Shown here in pieces: positions 34,150-43,534 of a stretch of 64,000 nucleotides of DNA; positions within the stretch are counted from its first letter, which is position 1; each line of letters begins with the position of its first letter. A program made the position numbers and the translations under genes. This stretch comes from Natronorubrum sediminis (GTDB taxonomy: Archaea > Halobacteriota > Halobacteria > Halobacteriales > Natrialbaceae), in the NCBI RefSeq assembly GCF_900108095.1, contig NZ_FNWL01000001.1:558001-622000 (forward strand), read 5' to 3'. The notes under the pieces are model-generated. The model was not told where the DNA came from. It was given only the letters and a program-made list of their open reading frames with translations, and made no database searches.

Positions 34150-35535
34150 ATGACAGTCGACACGAACTCACTAGACATGCACCGACACGAAACTGACGCA
34201 GGTGTCCTCGTTCCCGGCATCGGCGCCCCGAGTACCGTCGCCTGTTTACGATCGCTTCGCCCGCGAGGGATTCCGACAGTCGTCGCTTCGGAGACGGCGG
34301 AGACGCCAGCAGCGTCCTCGACGTACTGTGACGACTTCGTGCGCGTACCCGATCCGAGAGCGGACTTGCACGCCTACGGCGACGCACTGCTCGAGCTCGC
34401 GAACAGACCGGACGTTCGAACGATCATCCCGGTTCGCGAGGAGGACGTGTACGTCCTCGCGAACCGCAAGGACGCATTCGCCGAGGTCGTCGAGACGAAC
34501 TGGCCCGATTTCGAGACGCTCCGGCGAGTCCAGGACCGCGTCGAACTGTTCGCTGCGGCCGATGCGGCGGGCGTTGCAGTGCCCGAAACCGCGGTGTTCG
34601 ACCAGTGGGACGATTGGGAGCAAGAAACGATCGTCAAGCCGCGATATACGGTCGCCGCACCGGCGTACCTCGGTTCCAACACCGACGTCGAGTCGATCGG
34701 TTCCACGGAGTACCAGATACCGGGCGCACCGCCGGATCCACAGGCACTCGTCGAGGAACGCGGCCACATGCCACTCGTACAGGAACGAATCGACGACTCG
34801 CGGGAGTTTGCCTTCTTCGCACTCTACGACGAGGGCAAGCCGGTCGCGACGTTCCAGCACTGCCAACGTCGCGGGTGGAAGTACTGTGGCGGTCCGAGCG
34901 CCTACCGCGAAACTGTCTACGATCAAGACTTAGAGGACGCTGGTAGAGCCATCCTCGACGAACTCGAGTGGCACGGCCTCGCGATGGTCGAGTTCCTCCG
35001 CGATGAATCTGACGAGGAGTACAAGCTGATGGAGATCAATCCGCGCTTCTGGTCGTCGTTGCCGTTTTCAGTCCGTGCAGGTGCTGACTTTCCGTACTAC
35101 TACTGGCAGCAAGCACTCGGCGAACCGATCGAGGACGACGCGAGCTACGAGGTCGGGATTGGTGGGCACTTACTCCGCGGCGAACTCAGTCACGTCCACA
35201 GCGTGTTGACGGAGGAGTATCCGATGGTCGAACGGCCGTCGCTTCCGTCGACACTCGTCGACGTCGCCGCCTCGCTCGTCCGGGAGCCGAGATTCGATTA
35301 CGCCGTTGCCGACGACCCGGCTCCGTTCTTCCAGGACGGACTGAACTTGCTCCGCGCGTTCCGAGAGAGTCGATCAGACCCGGAACCGGTCGTCGAGGAC
35401 GAGAACGACCGTGAACGCTCACGGTCGAACGAACTCCCCCAAATAGAACCGCTCGTTCGAGACGACGACGAGGCGGAGCCGCCGTCCCCGACATCGCAGG
35501 GAATTACACAGGCATCTCACCAACTCGACGACTGA
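34150..35535 (+). CDS. ATP-grasp ligase-like protein
   Basis: A 461-residue protein from the ATG MTVDTNSLDMHRHETDAG. Its layout is a carboxylate-amine ligase (PylC/CarB-like): preATP-grasp region, VKPRYTVAAPAYLG, then the ATP-grasp core with LMEINPRFWSSLPFSV as metal-binding Glu-Asn motif near residue 295. The C-terminal 90 residues are acidic and disordered-looking. It would join a carboxylate to an amine or thiol using ATP. No named pathway is implied by neighbours. The long upstream frame covers the NTF2-like gene and is not family-like. Confidence 0.75.
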   Translation: MTVDTNSLDMHRHETDAGVLVPGIGAPSTVACLRSLRPRGIPTVVASETAETPAASSTYCDDFVRVPDPRADLHAYGDALLELANRPDVRTIIPVREEDVYVLANRKDAFAEVVETNWPDFETLRRVQDRVELFAAADAAGVAVPETAVFDQWDDWEQETIVKPRYTVAAPAYLGSNTDVESIGSTEYQIPGAPPDPQALVEERGHMPLVQERIDDSREFAFFALYDEGKPVATFQHCQRRGWKYCGGPSAYRETVYDQDLEDAGRAILDELEWHGLAMVEFLRDESDEEYKLMEINPRFWSSLPFSVRAGADFPYYYWQQALGEPIEDDASYEVGIGGHLLRGELSHVHSVLTEEYPMVERPSLPSTLVDVAASLVREPRFDYAVADDPAPFFQDGLNLLRAFRESRSDPEPVVEDENDRERSRSNELPQIEPLVRDDDEAEPPSPTSQGITQASHQLDD

Positions 35536-35773
35536 TACGGACTACCGGAGCTGTGTACCGGTGTGACTGCAGACGGGTCGCGGTTGCCCCGTCAACGACG
35601 GACAGCAAACGTATAACCAACTAACGCAGGGACACTGCGTCAGGAGACTCGAGGGTCGTCGGCCTCGAGTGTTGGCGGACGTTTTCGAGCCGACGGAAAA
35701 AGAGGTAATTCCGGAACCACCAGTGCTTAACGGGTGCCAGATGGACGATAATGTATGACTCGAGGTGTGCGAA

Positions 35774-36769
35774 ATGGTTAGTGCTGAAGGGCTTGGTCGA
35801 CTGGCAATCGTCGGAATCGGCGCAGCAGTGTTCGCTGCGGTTGGAATCGCGCTCTTCGTCGTCTATCCGGCGACACTTACGGAGCTCCTGGGCGTGCTCC
35901 TCGTGCTCGTCACCCTCGTCTTCGGGCTGCGAATTGCGAGTAACATCGCCCAAACGCTGTTTCCGGGGTACGACGTCGCCGAAGTCGCCGTCGACGGTCC
36001 GATTTCTCGAGACGGCGGGGGTGGACGCATGCCGACGGGCCCACAGTCGACGCCGGCGGACGATATCGTCGAGCAGATCGACCGTGCCGACGAGGACGGG
36101 AGCGTAGACGCGTTGCTCGTGAAGCTGAATACGCCCGGCGGCGAAGTCGTTCCGAGCGACGATATTCGACTCGCAGCCGAGCGATTCGACGGGCCGACTA
36201 TCGCCTACACGACCGACGTCTGTGCCAGTGGCGGCTACTGGATCGCGAGTGGCTGCGACGAACTCTGGGCGCGCGACGGCTCTATCGTCGGCTCGATCGG
36301 CGTCATCGGCTCTCGAGTCAACGCGAGCGACCTCGCCGAAAAGGTCGGTCTCTCCTACGAGCGATTCGCAGCCGGTGAGTACAAAGACGCCGGCACGCCG
36401 CTCAAAGAACTCGAGGAAGACGAACGCGAGTACCTCCAGACGCTGATCGACGACTACTACGAGACGTTCGTCGATCGAGTGAGCGACGGCCGCGACTTAG
36501 ACGAGGAGTTTGTCCGCGAGACGGAGGCTCGCATCTACCTCGGCGAGGAGGCCCACGAGATGGGGCTCGTCGATACGATCGGCACGCGTCGGGACCTCGA
36601 GGACGAACTGGCGGAGCGACTCGACAGACCCGAGGTTTCGATCGAAGAGTTCGAGCCCGAACGACCGTTGATGGCTCGTCTCGGCACCGGTGCACAGCAG
36701 GTAGCCTACGCCTTCGGAGCCGGTATTGCTGGCCTCACAGACGATCGAACGTTCCGACTCCGACTCTAA
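35774..36769 (+). CDS. sppA: Signal peptide peptidase SppA, S49 family
   Basis: A 331-residue membrane serine peptidase. Two hydrophobic N-terminal helices (about 10-30 and 35-53) are followed by the S49 domain. The nucleophile Ser is residue 152 in CASGGYWIAS, and the Lys of the Ser-Lys dyad is likely in the SYERFAAGEYKDAG stretch near 205. SppA cleaves leftover signal peptides in the membrane. The ATG at 35774 is preceded by GAGGTG at 35762-35767, and a GTG at 35765 could also start it. Confidence 0.92.
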   Translation: MVSAEGLGRLAIVGIGAAVFAAVGIALFVVYPATLTELLGVLLVLVTLVFGLRIASNIAQTLFPGYDVAEVAVDGPISRDGGGGRMPTGPQSTPADDIVEQIDRADEDGSVDALLVKLNTPGGEVVPSDDIRLAAERFDGPTIAYTTDVCASGGYWIASGCDELWARDGSIVGSIGVIGSRVNASDLAEKVGLSYERFAAGEYKDAGTPLKELEEDEREYLQTLIDDYYETFVDRVSDGRDLDEEFVRETEARIYLGEEAHEMGLVDTIGTRRDLEDELAERLDRPEVSIEEFEPERPLMARLGTGAQQVAYAFGAGIAGLTDDRTFRLRL

Positions 36770-36839
36770 CCGCCGTTTCGCCCGTTAGTCAACCGAACGA
36801 GTAAGTGGTTTTATCGTCGCACAGAATGCATCGACTACC

Positions 36840-38180
36840 GTGACTACGCTGGTCGTCTGTCTCGATCGAACCGACGACGTTGGCCGCAGGACCGGGCTGC
36901 GGTCGCCGATCGTCGGTTGGGAAGCGATCCGCGCGCTCGTAACCGACGTCGGACTCGCGGATCCGGAGGACTCCGGAGTCAACTCCTTGCTCGAGACGTT
37001 ACGCGTCGCCCAGAACTTACGCGACGAGAACGAGTCGGTCGTCGCCGCCGTCGTCTCGGGAGACCGGGAGTCGATGGTCTCTGCAGACCGATCCGTCGCC
37101 TCCCAGATCGACGAACTCGTCGCCACCCACGATCCCGACTCGGCCGTCGTCGTTATCGACAGTGCGGAGGACGAGCGATTGGTTCCGATCGTCGAGAGTC
37201 GCGTACAGGTCGACTCGGTCGACCGCGTCGTCGTTCGACAGGCTCGCGACATCGAATCGACGTACTACCTGCTCAAGCAGTTCCTCGCCGACGAGGAGCT
37301 TCGACAGACCGTGCTCGTCCCGATCGGGCTCACGTTGTTGGTGTTTCCGATACTCGCGACGGTATTCGGTCCGGCGGAGGGAGCAGCGGCCATCACGACC
37401 GTTATCGGCGTCTTTCTCCTGTACAAGGGATTCAACGTCGACGATCTGATCACGCGTGCAACCCATCAGGCTCGAGAGGCGCTGTACTCGGGACAGGTCT
37501 CGGTCGTCACCTACGTCGTCGCCGCCGGATTGACGCTCGTGGGGGTCTTCGCGGGGATGCTGGGAGTTTCGAACCTCGACGATCCAGCAGGTATTTTGAC
37601 GCCAACCGCCCAGTTCGCGTTCGACAGCGTCATGTGGCTGGCGATGGCCGCGCTGACGGCGAGCGTCGGTCGATTGCTCGACGAGGCCATCAGTGACGAA
37701 CCGATTCGCACGTCGTTTCTCAACTTACCGTTTATCGTCGTCTCCGTCGGACTCGTCATCCGCGGGTTTTCAGCGTACTTCCTCGAGCAACAGGGCGTCA
37801 TCGGTCCGCTCGAGGTGCCGGCGTACGAACTCGGCGCGGTCTCGAGTGAAAGTTTCGTCGTGACGGCCAGTGAACGGCTGGTGGTGTTCGTCGTCCTCGC
37901 CATCGTCGTCAGTCTCCTCGGGGCGAAAGCGGCTTCGTCAATCAGTACGACTCGAGACGAGAGCGAATCCGAACGGTCAGCAAGCACAAGATCGACAGCA
38001 CCGAACACTGAGGTGGCTGGGGACGCCGACGCACCCTCCGGACTCACCGACGGCGGCCCTTCGAGTAACCACGACTCACCCCGTGCGGAGAATTCGGACG
38101 ACACCGACGTCTCCCACCGCTACGGATCTGGACCGGACCAGCCTTCCGAGCCGGACGACGACACCGACAGATCTGAGTGA
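36840..38180 (+). CDS. DUF373 family membrane protein
   Basis: A 446-residue DUF373 protein. The N-terminal 150 residues (LVVCLDRTDDVG, VVAAVVSGDRES, IDELVATHDPDSAVVVIDSAEDE) form a Rossmann-like soluble part, followed by about five or six hydrophobic helices and then an acidic Ser-rich tail from about 380. The function is unknown across archaea. The GTG start lies 70 bp after the SppA stop, on the same strand. No catalytic motif can be assigned. Confidence 0.85.
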   Translation: MTTLVVCLDRTDDVGRRTGLRSPIVGWEAIRALVTDVGLADPEDSGVNSLLETLRVAQNLRDENESVVAAVVSGDRESMVSADRSVASQIDELVATHDPDSAVVVIDSAEDERLVPIVESRVQVDSVDRVVVRQARDIESTYYLLKQFLADEELRQTVLVPIGLTLLVFPILATVFGPAEGAAAITTVIGVFLLYKGFNVDDLITRATHQAREALYSGQVSVVTYVVAAGLTLVGVFAGMLGVSNLDDPAGILTPTAQFAFDSVMWLAMAALTASVGRLLDEAISDEPIRTSFLNLPFIVVSVGLVIRGFSAYFLEQQGVIGPLEVPAYELGAVSSESFVVTASERLVVFVVLAIVVSLLGAKAASSISTTRDESESERSASTRSTAPNTEVAGDADAPSGLTDGGPSSNHDSPRAENSDDTDVSHRYGSGPDQPSEPDDDTDRSE

Positions 38181-38231
38181 GAGGCAGGCCGACTCGTCAT
38201 CCCTTTACTCGTGTGTGCCCAGCGAGTGTAT

Positions 38232-38957
38232 ATGAGCGACGCAGACGGGACGTGGATCAGCCTCTTTTCCGGCGGAAAAGACTCCTCGTGGGCGCTCCAT
38301 CGGGCACTCGAGGAGGGACTCGACGTCTCACACCTGGTCACCGTTCACCCGTCGGGTGACTCCTACATGTATCACGTACCGGCCACGGATCTCGCCTCGT
38401 TGGCGGCTGACAGCACCGGAATTCCCCTGATCGATGTCGAACCTTCCGATTTCGAGGCCGAGGGGACGGTCGATTCGAGCGCGCAGGGTGATGCGGAACT
38501 CGAGCCACTTGAGGCCGCACTCGTCGACCTCGATCGGGAACTCGAGGGGGGGATCGCTGGGGTTACGGCCGGTGCCGTCGAGAGCGAGTACCAGACGAGC
38601 CGGATCGAAGCGATGTGTGACAGGCTCGGCTGCGAGCTGTTCGCTCCACTCTGGCAGGAAGATCCGCGCGACCTCGTCGACGCGATGCTCGAGGCTGGCT
38701 TCGAAATCGCGATCATCCAGGTCGCAGCCCACGGGCTCGACGAGTCGTGGCTCGGCAGAACGCTCGACCACGACGCGATCGAAGCACTCGAAGCCCTGAA
38801 CGAGGAGTACGGCGTCCATATTCTGGGTGAAGGGGGCGAATTCGAAACGCTGGTTCTGGATGGCCCGCACATGGCGCGTCGAATCGACCTCGAGTACGAG
38901 ACCGAGTGGGATGGAACGCGCGGACGGTTACAGATTACTGACGCGCGACTCGAGTGA
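38232..38957 (+). CDS. dph6: Diphthine--ammonia ligase (Dph6-type PP-loop ATPase)
   Basis: A 241-residue PP-loop protein from the ATG MSDADGTW. The PP-loop is LFSGGKDSS (about residues 9-17), and the family features GVTAGAVESEYQTSRIEAMCDRLG, LFAPLWQEDPRDLVDAML and EGGEFETLVLDGP are present. It activates the last amidation of the diphthamide on translation elongation factor 2. Start at 38232 chosen over 38211, whose extra seven residues are not conserved-looking. Followed by about 260 bp with no gene. Confidence 0.93.
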   Translation: MSDADGTWISLFSGGKDSSWALHRALEEGLDVSHLVTVHPSGDSYMYHVPATDLASLAADSTGIPLIDVEPSDFEAEGTVDSSAQGDAELEPLEAALVDLDRELEGGIAGVTAGAVESEYQTSRIEAMCDRLGCELFAPLWQEDPRDLVDAMLEAGFEIAIIQVAAHGLDESWLGRTLDHDAIEALEALNEEYGVHILGEGGEFETLVLDGPHMARRIDLEYETEWDGTRGRLQITDARLE

Positions 38958-39037
38958 GGACGACGGTGCTCGAGTGAGACCCACGCTGAACGTTATCGTC
39001 CGCGAGTGAGCGACGCGACCGAGCGGTTTTTTGGTCT

Positions 39038-39083
39038 CTTCGCAAACGGAGTGAGCGAAGGTCAGCGAGAGCGATGCTCTCGC
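39038..39083. repeat. Two small hairpins after dph6
   Basis: CTTCGC (39038-39043) and GCGAAG (39055-39060) form one weak stem. GCGAGAGC (39065-39072) and GCTCTCGC (39076-39083), loop GAT, form a perfect 8-bp stem. These lie 80-125 bp past the dph6 stop. They may be terminator elements or a remnant of a repeat family. Confidence 0.6.
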
Positions 39084-39222
39084 CAGACAGATTGTTGCGT
39101 GAGTGGTGGTGAACAGCGTGAACCACCCGAACGGGACACGGTGGGACGAACGCGTCGACCGCTTGGACGTTTCATGCGACGGCCGAATCGCTATGCCGTG
39201 TGGCGGTGAGGACACCGCCTGC

Positions 39223-39687
39223 ATGATCGAGTCAGAACGCGACCTCTTCGTTCACGAGTTGCGCGAACTGTATCACATCGAACGCGAACTCGAGGAGCTA
39301 CAGGCACAACTCGCCGAGTCAGCCACCGACGAGGACCTCGAGGAGTACTACGCTGCCCACAGCGAGACGACGACCGACCAGATCGCCAGACTCGAGCCGA
39401 TTTTCGAGGGGCTACAGGCGGAACCCGGCCCCGTCGAGAGTTCGTCGCTCGACGGCTTGCGAAGCGAACGCGAGGCGATCGTCGAGGACCTTATGGACCC
39501 CATTCTAGGCGATCTCACGGATGCGGAACTCGGACGGGCGATCGAACGCCTCGAGATCACGAAACTCGAGACGCTGTTGACGCTCGCGGATCGAATGGAT
39601 CTGCCCGGCGAGATCGTCGATCCGCTGGAACAGACGAAACGAGACGCAGAACAGGGTCTCGAGCAACTACAGCGGATGCCGATGTAA
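39223..39687 (+). CDS. DUF892/YciE-like ferritin-fold protein
   Basis: A 154-residue all-helical protein from the ATG MIESERDLFVHELRELYHIERELEELQAQL. That opening matches DUF892 (YciE) proteins, which have a ferritin-like four-helix fold. Later parts HSETTTDQIARLEPIFEGLQ and LEITKLETLLTLADRM fit the same fold. Few obvious iron ligands are kept, so metal binding is unclear. Alternative ATGs at 39103 and 39193 are open but not family-like. It probably has a stress role if DUF892. Confidence 0.7.
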   Translation: MIESERDLFVHELRELYHIERELEELQAQLAESATDEDLEEYYAAHSETTTDQIARLEPIFEGLQAEPGPVESSSLDGLRSEREAIVEDLMDPILGDLTDAELGRAIERLEITKLETLLTLADRMDLPGEIVDPLEQTKRDAEQGLEQLQRMPM

Positions 39688-39804
39688 TCGAAGACGAGCG
39701 CCAGTGTACCAACTCGGCAGTTGGTGTTTTTCGTGCGTTACCGATCTCCTTCAGACACATTCAATCAAAATGAATATATACGAATAGTAACTATTTTCGA
39801 GTGA

Positions 39805-40677
39805 ATGAACTCGAGACGCGACGTGTTGGGGATGGGAACGAGAGTAATTGGGAGTGCAACGATGGCGGCACTCGCGGGCTGTAGCGATCTCCCCGTCGTC
39901 GGCACCCACACCGACGAATCGCTCGATTACAGGGAGTGGACGTTCGATCCGGAAACGCTCGACGAACCGAACATAACGGTAACGGCGATCGACATCGAGA
40001 CGCTTCTAGCCGGGGACGACCCCTACGGCGAGGATGAACTTCGGGAGATACTCGAGGGAACGTTCCACGACGAACTCGACGCAGACGATGTCGAATCGTT
40101 CGTTTCCATCGCCCCTCTCGAGATTTTGGCCGGATCGTTCGATGCCGCTGATATCTTCGAGGCGCTGGATGCAACGTCTGAATCGGGCTACGAGGGGTTC
40201 GACGTCGCGTTCGACGAAGACCGCGAGACGATGTTCGCGTCCAACGGAACGTTCCTCGTTGCCATGCTGGGGGCCGCTTCGCCAGACGACGCGAGTCGCG
40301 AGGTACTCGAACTCGCGATCGATACGTACAACGGCGACGAAGCGCGCTTCGTCGACACGAGCGACGATTTCGCGCGGATAACCGACGAAATTGAGGCGGG
40401 GACGCACACGACGATAACCGGATACGCCGATTCGTCCCTCGAGGACGAACCCGACAGTTCCCCAGTCGCGGACGCCTCGGTCGCATCGGTCGACGGCGAG
40501 GAGGCGGACGTCGATCTCGCCGTCTTGTACGCAGACGAGGAGTACGCGGACAGCGAACGACTCGAATCCGAAATCCACGCAGAACAGAGCGGAGACGAAG
40601 TCGAAGTCGAAGACAGTGACGTGGATGGTCGACTCGTTAGACTCGAGTACGCGATGGCGGCCGAGGACTACCTCTGA
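39805..40677 (+). CDS. Tat-exported lipoprotein of unknown function
   Basis: A 290-residue secreted protein. The N-terminus MNSRRDVLGMGTRVIGSATMAALAGC has the RR and lipobox (cysteine near residue 26). The mature part is acidic and shows repeats of short beta-like strands without a motif that I recognise. The tail is acidic (HAEQSGDEVEVEDSDVDG). AT-rich sequence ATATATACGAATAGTAAC precedes its ATG. It may be a cell-surface protein in a monocistronic unit. Function unknown. Confidence 0.7.
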   Translation: MNSRRDVLGMGTRVIGSATMAALAGCSDLPVVGTHTDESLDYREWTFDPETLDEPNITVTAIDIETLLAGDDPYGEDELREILEGTFHDELDADDVESFVSIAPLEILAGSFDAADIFEALDATSESGYEGFDVAFDEDRETMFASNGTFLVAMLGAASPDDASREVLELAIDTYNGDEARFVDTSDDFARITDEIEAGTHTTITGYADSSLEDEPDSSPVADASVASVDGEEADVDLAVLYADEEYADSERLESEIHAEQSGDEVEVEDSDVDGRLVRLEYAMAAEDYL

Positions 40678-40725
40678 TCGACCGCTCTATCTCGACACGA
40701 GCGGACGACGCCACCGCAGCGCGAC

Positions 40726-41439
40726 TCACTCCGGTTTCTCTGTCGTTTCGTGGACGGCTGCGGTGGCTCGCTTCGTCTCCTCGTCGGTAAATGCACACCA
40801 CGCCAACCGGTCGATCTCGAGGGGCGAATACGACGAGACGAATGACAGCCACTCGCCCGAAGCGATCGTTCGGGCGGTCGTCGACGTATCGAGGGGTGCG
40901 GAGTCGAGTTCGGCAATCACCGATTCAATCAACGTGGTGACCGTCGATGTCGGCCTGATCGTCTCGACGCCGGCGAGTTGGCGGAGGTACTGAAAGCTCG
41001 AGGGGCCGACACCGGAAATCGAGCCGATCGGGTCCGAATCGTAGCGATAGTGATCCGCGGAACTGGCCCAGCCGACTAGCGATTCGAGGTCGCCCTCCTC
41101 GGGGCGTTCGGCGAGTACGCGTGCGGCCTCGAGCAACACGGTTCGATTTCGACGGACGGTGAACACCTCACGGAGGTCCTCGTCGTCGATTTCGAGTGCG
41201 GCGAGCGAATCGAACGAATCGACGCGATCGGTCTCGACGAACGTCGCTTGGAATCGTTCGACGGCAGGCTTGACACCGCTGATGAATTGTTGACCAGTCG
41301 TCGAGGCGGCGACCTCGGCTACCAGGAGTCGCGGTTCGTCGCCCGTCCACCGGCGGTACTCACGAAACTCTGTCGCGCGTTCCTCGCCCGAACTGGTAGT
41401 TGCGTACTGATCGAGGATATCCTGAACCGCCTCGCTCAT
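40726..41439 (-). CDS. HhH-containing hypothetical protein
   Basis: A 237-residue protein. A helix-hairpin-helix-like turn, ISGVGPSSFQYLRQLAGV, lies near residue 145, in an alpha-helical protein similar in feel to the EndoIII-type HhH fold. No catalytic Lys/Asp of a glycosylase can be assigned, so I do not call it a repair enzyme. The C-terminus is acidic and ends HETTEKPE. Transcribed alone on the minus strand. A DNA-related role is a weak inference. Confidence 0.6.
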   Translation of the reverse strand: MSEAVQDILDQYATTSSGEERATEFREYRRWTGDEPRLLVAEVAASTTGQQFISGVKPAVERFQATFVETDRVDSFDSLAALEIDDEDLREVFTVRRNRTVLLEAARVLAERPEEGDLESLVGWASSADHYRYDSDPIGSISGVGPSSFQYLRQLAGVETIRPTSTVTTLIESVIAELDSAPLDTSTTARTIASGEWLSFVSSYSPLEIDRLAWCAFTDEETKRATAAVHETTEKPE

Positions 41440-41578
41440 GCTCTCTTCCTAACACGTCACACGGGAGACGTATAGCTGTATCGCCACACTACGTCTCGTC
41501 ACCGCTCTCTGGCACGGATCCCGGTTCTTCAGCAAATCCGTAAAACGAGAGGTCAGCGAAATGTCTGCGTTCCGACTA

Positions 41579-42550
41579 CTACGGCGAGCCGTTCGTGATC
41601 GTCGTGTGGGCACCGATGAGTGCGCCTGCGAGGTCTAAATCCTCGAGGTGGGTTCCCTCGTCGATGATCGACCGGCGGATGTCACCGTTTTGGACCGTCG
41701 CCGACGGGAAAATTACGGCGTGCTCGAGCGTCGTGTTCTCGAGAGTAACGTCGGCCATCACGTGTACGTTGTCGCCGACCGAGACGTTCTCGAGAGAGGC
41801 CGAATCGGCGATCAGCGAGTCGCCGTCTAAGTGCCAGGCGACGGCGTCGAGGTAGCTTTCGGGAGTGCCGATGTCGAACCAGGCACCTTCGAACGTGTAG
41901 GCGTACGTCGGTTCGCGATTTTGCAGCCATTGAACGAACCAGCCGGGTTCGTCCGGATTGTTTCCCTCCTCGAGGTACGTCGACAGCAGCGAGAGCGAGT
42001 CGCGGGGAAACGCGTAGCAGGCGATCGAGACCAGCGTGCTCTTTGGCGTCTCGGGCTTTTCCTGAAAGTCCACGACGCGGTCGTCCTCGAGTTCGACGAG
42101 GCCGTAGGATTTCGCTTTTTCGCGCGAGCCGACGTCGTAGGCGGCCAGCGTCGGCGAGCCGACGCTCTCGAAGTAATCCAGAAAGTCGGAGACGTCGAAA
42201 CTGATCAGATTGTCGCCAGCGATGACGAGCAGGTCGTCGTCGACCTCCTCTCGCTCGATAAGCTGGGCGAGTGCACCGACGACGCCGAACTTGTCGTCTT
42301 CTTCGTCCGTCTGTTCGATCGAGAGCGTCGGTTTCTCGAATTCGCTCGAGGCCAGGTGTGCTTCGAAGTCGGCGGCGAAACGCTCGTTGGTGCTGACGTA
42401 CACTTCATCGATTCGCTCGTCCGCCTCGAGTTCGGCGAAGATACGGTCGATGACGGTCGATTCGCCGATGGGGAGGAACATCTTCGGCCGGTGTTTCGTA
42501 ATCGGCCACATCCGCGTTGCGTACCCGCCGGCGAGGACGACGGCTTTCAT
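41579..42550 (-). CDS. Sugar-phosphate nucleotidyltransferase with left-handed beta-helix
   Basis: A 323-residue NDP-sugar synthase from the ATG MKAVVLAGGYATRMWP. The signature GGYATRMWPITKHRPKMFLP is the nucleotidyltransferase loop and GDNLISFDVSDF is the metal site. From about residue 245 the hexapeptide-like repeats (DSLIADSASLENVSVGDNVHVMADVTLENTTLEHAVIF) form a left-handed beta-helix. It makes an NDP-sugar from a sugar-1-phosphate for glycan or polysaccharide synthesis. Whether it uses glucose, mannose or another sugar is not readable. An in-frame ATG at 42595 is less likely as start. Confidence 0.85.
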   Translation of the reverse strand: MKAVVLAGGYATRMWPITKHRPKMFLPIGESTVIDRIFAELEADERIDEVYVSTNERFAADFEAHLASSEFEKPTLSIEQTDEEDDKFGVVGALAQLIEREEVDDDLLVIAGDNLISFDVSDFLDYFESVGSPTLAAYDVGSREKAKSYGLVELEDDRVVDFQEKPETPKSTLVSIACYAFPRDSLSLLSTYLEEGNNPDEPGWFVQWLQNREPTYAYTFEGAWFDIGTPESYLDAVAWHLDGDSLIADSASLENVSVGDNVHVMADVTLENTTLEHAVIFPSATVQNGDIRRSIIDEGTHLEDLDLAGALIGAHTTITNGSP

Positions 42551-42662
42551 AGCCCGAGTATTCTGCTGGGTACGGTAAGTGGTTTGTCCTTTCAACGGTG
42601 AGTACGCCAGCGAGCCTTACAAAGCAAGAGACGTAAATGCCCGCCGGCCGTTTGCTCGTGGT

Positions 42663-42959
42663 ATGCGTGAGGCCGACGAAACGACGCGACAGCGATTGGC
42701 CGGTGCGCTGAGAGCGGAGCCCGCGACGCCGAGTGAACTGGCCGTGAAATTGGACTTGACACCCGAGTCGGTCCTCCGTCACGCCGAGCACGTCTCCCGT
42801 TCGATCGACGGCGACGAAACCGACGAACAATTCCTCGTCGCGCCGCCGACGTGTCGTGAGTGTGGGTTCGACTCGTTCGACGACCTGTTGAACGTTCCGT
42901 CGCGTTGCCCCAGTTGCAAGAGTGAGTCCATTTCCGAACCGGCGTTCACGATCGAGTAA
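42663..42959 (+). CDS. HTH plus zinc-ribbon transcriptional regulator, COG3357-like
   Basis: A 98-residue protein from the ATG MREADETTRQRL. An N-terminal winged helix (LAGALRAEPATPSELAVKLDLTPESVLRHAEHV) is joined to a C-terminal zinc ribbon with CRECG and CPSC. This architecture is typical of a small archaeal family of predicted transcription regulators. Target genes are unknown. Divergent from the nucleotidyltransferase gene, with starts 112 bp apart. Confidence 0.85.
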   Translation: MREADETTRQRLAGALRAEPATPSELAVKLDLTPESVLRHAEHVSRSIDGDETDEQFLVAPPTCRECGFDSFDDLLNVPSRCPSCKSESISEPAFTIE

Positions 42960-43159
42960 CACGTCACGGCGAAGAACAGATCAACGGCCGATGACAACCT
43001 GAAACGGATTCGGTACTAATATTTAGTGCGACGCCGAGAAATCGGTACGAACCCTCGACTGCAGAACGGGTGTGGATTCCCCTAACCGTCACGCTGACAC
43101 CCACTATCGACCCTTCATCGGGTATCCGCCTGCCTCGAGCGGTCCGACGGAGAACATGT

Positions 43160-43534
43160 ATGACTGCTACGTCCCATTCCGAGAGTGACTGTGTCGAGTT
43201 CGCGCTGACGATCCTCGACACCCTCGAGACATGCGAGACGACGGCGACGACTGTCGACGAGGTGTTTCGTCTCCTCGCTGAACAACGCCGACGGCTACTC
43301 GTCGACGTCATGCGGACGTTCGGTGAACCGATTACGCTACCGGACGCCGCCGAGGAGGTCGCCGTTCGTGAAACGGGCAAACCCGTCTCGAGCATTTCGG
43401 CCGAACGCGTCCACGAAGTCTACATCTCCCTGTATCATGATCACCTCCCGAGACTCGTCGATTCCGGCTTGCTCGAGTACGATCAGGAACGGGACATGGT
43501 CTTTCCCGCTGCGCTCCGGAATCTCACATTTTGA
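43160..43534 (+). CDS. DUF7344-like winged-helix protein
   Basis: A 124-residue protein from the ATG MTATSHSESDC. The core is a winged helix: VFRLLAEQRRRLLVDVMR, a middle helix, then VHEVYISLYHDHLPRLVDSGLLEYDQERDMVFPA, which is the same pattern as the two domains of the protein at 52264-53523. Haloarchaea carry many such small regulators (DUF7344). Its 3' end overlaps the convergent Rieske gene by 11 bp. Confidence 0.75.
   Translation: MTATSHSESDCVEFALTILDTLETCETTATTVDEVFRLLAEQRRRLLVDVMRTFGEPITLPDAAEEVAVRETGKPVSSISAERVHEVYISLYHDHLPRLVDSGLLEYDQERDMVFPAALRNLTF

Noticed and set aside
35621-35953. A 110-codon minus-strand frame across the sppA start
   Set aside because: It is antisense to the conserved SppA N-terminus and shows no family features.
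42579-42662. A longer start for the HTH plus zinc-ribbon regulator
   Set aside because: The extra 28 residues have no similarity to the fold and run over the promoter region of the divergent nucleotidyltransferase gene.
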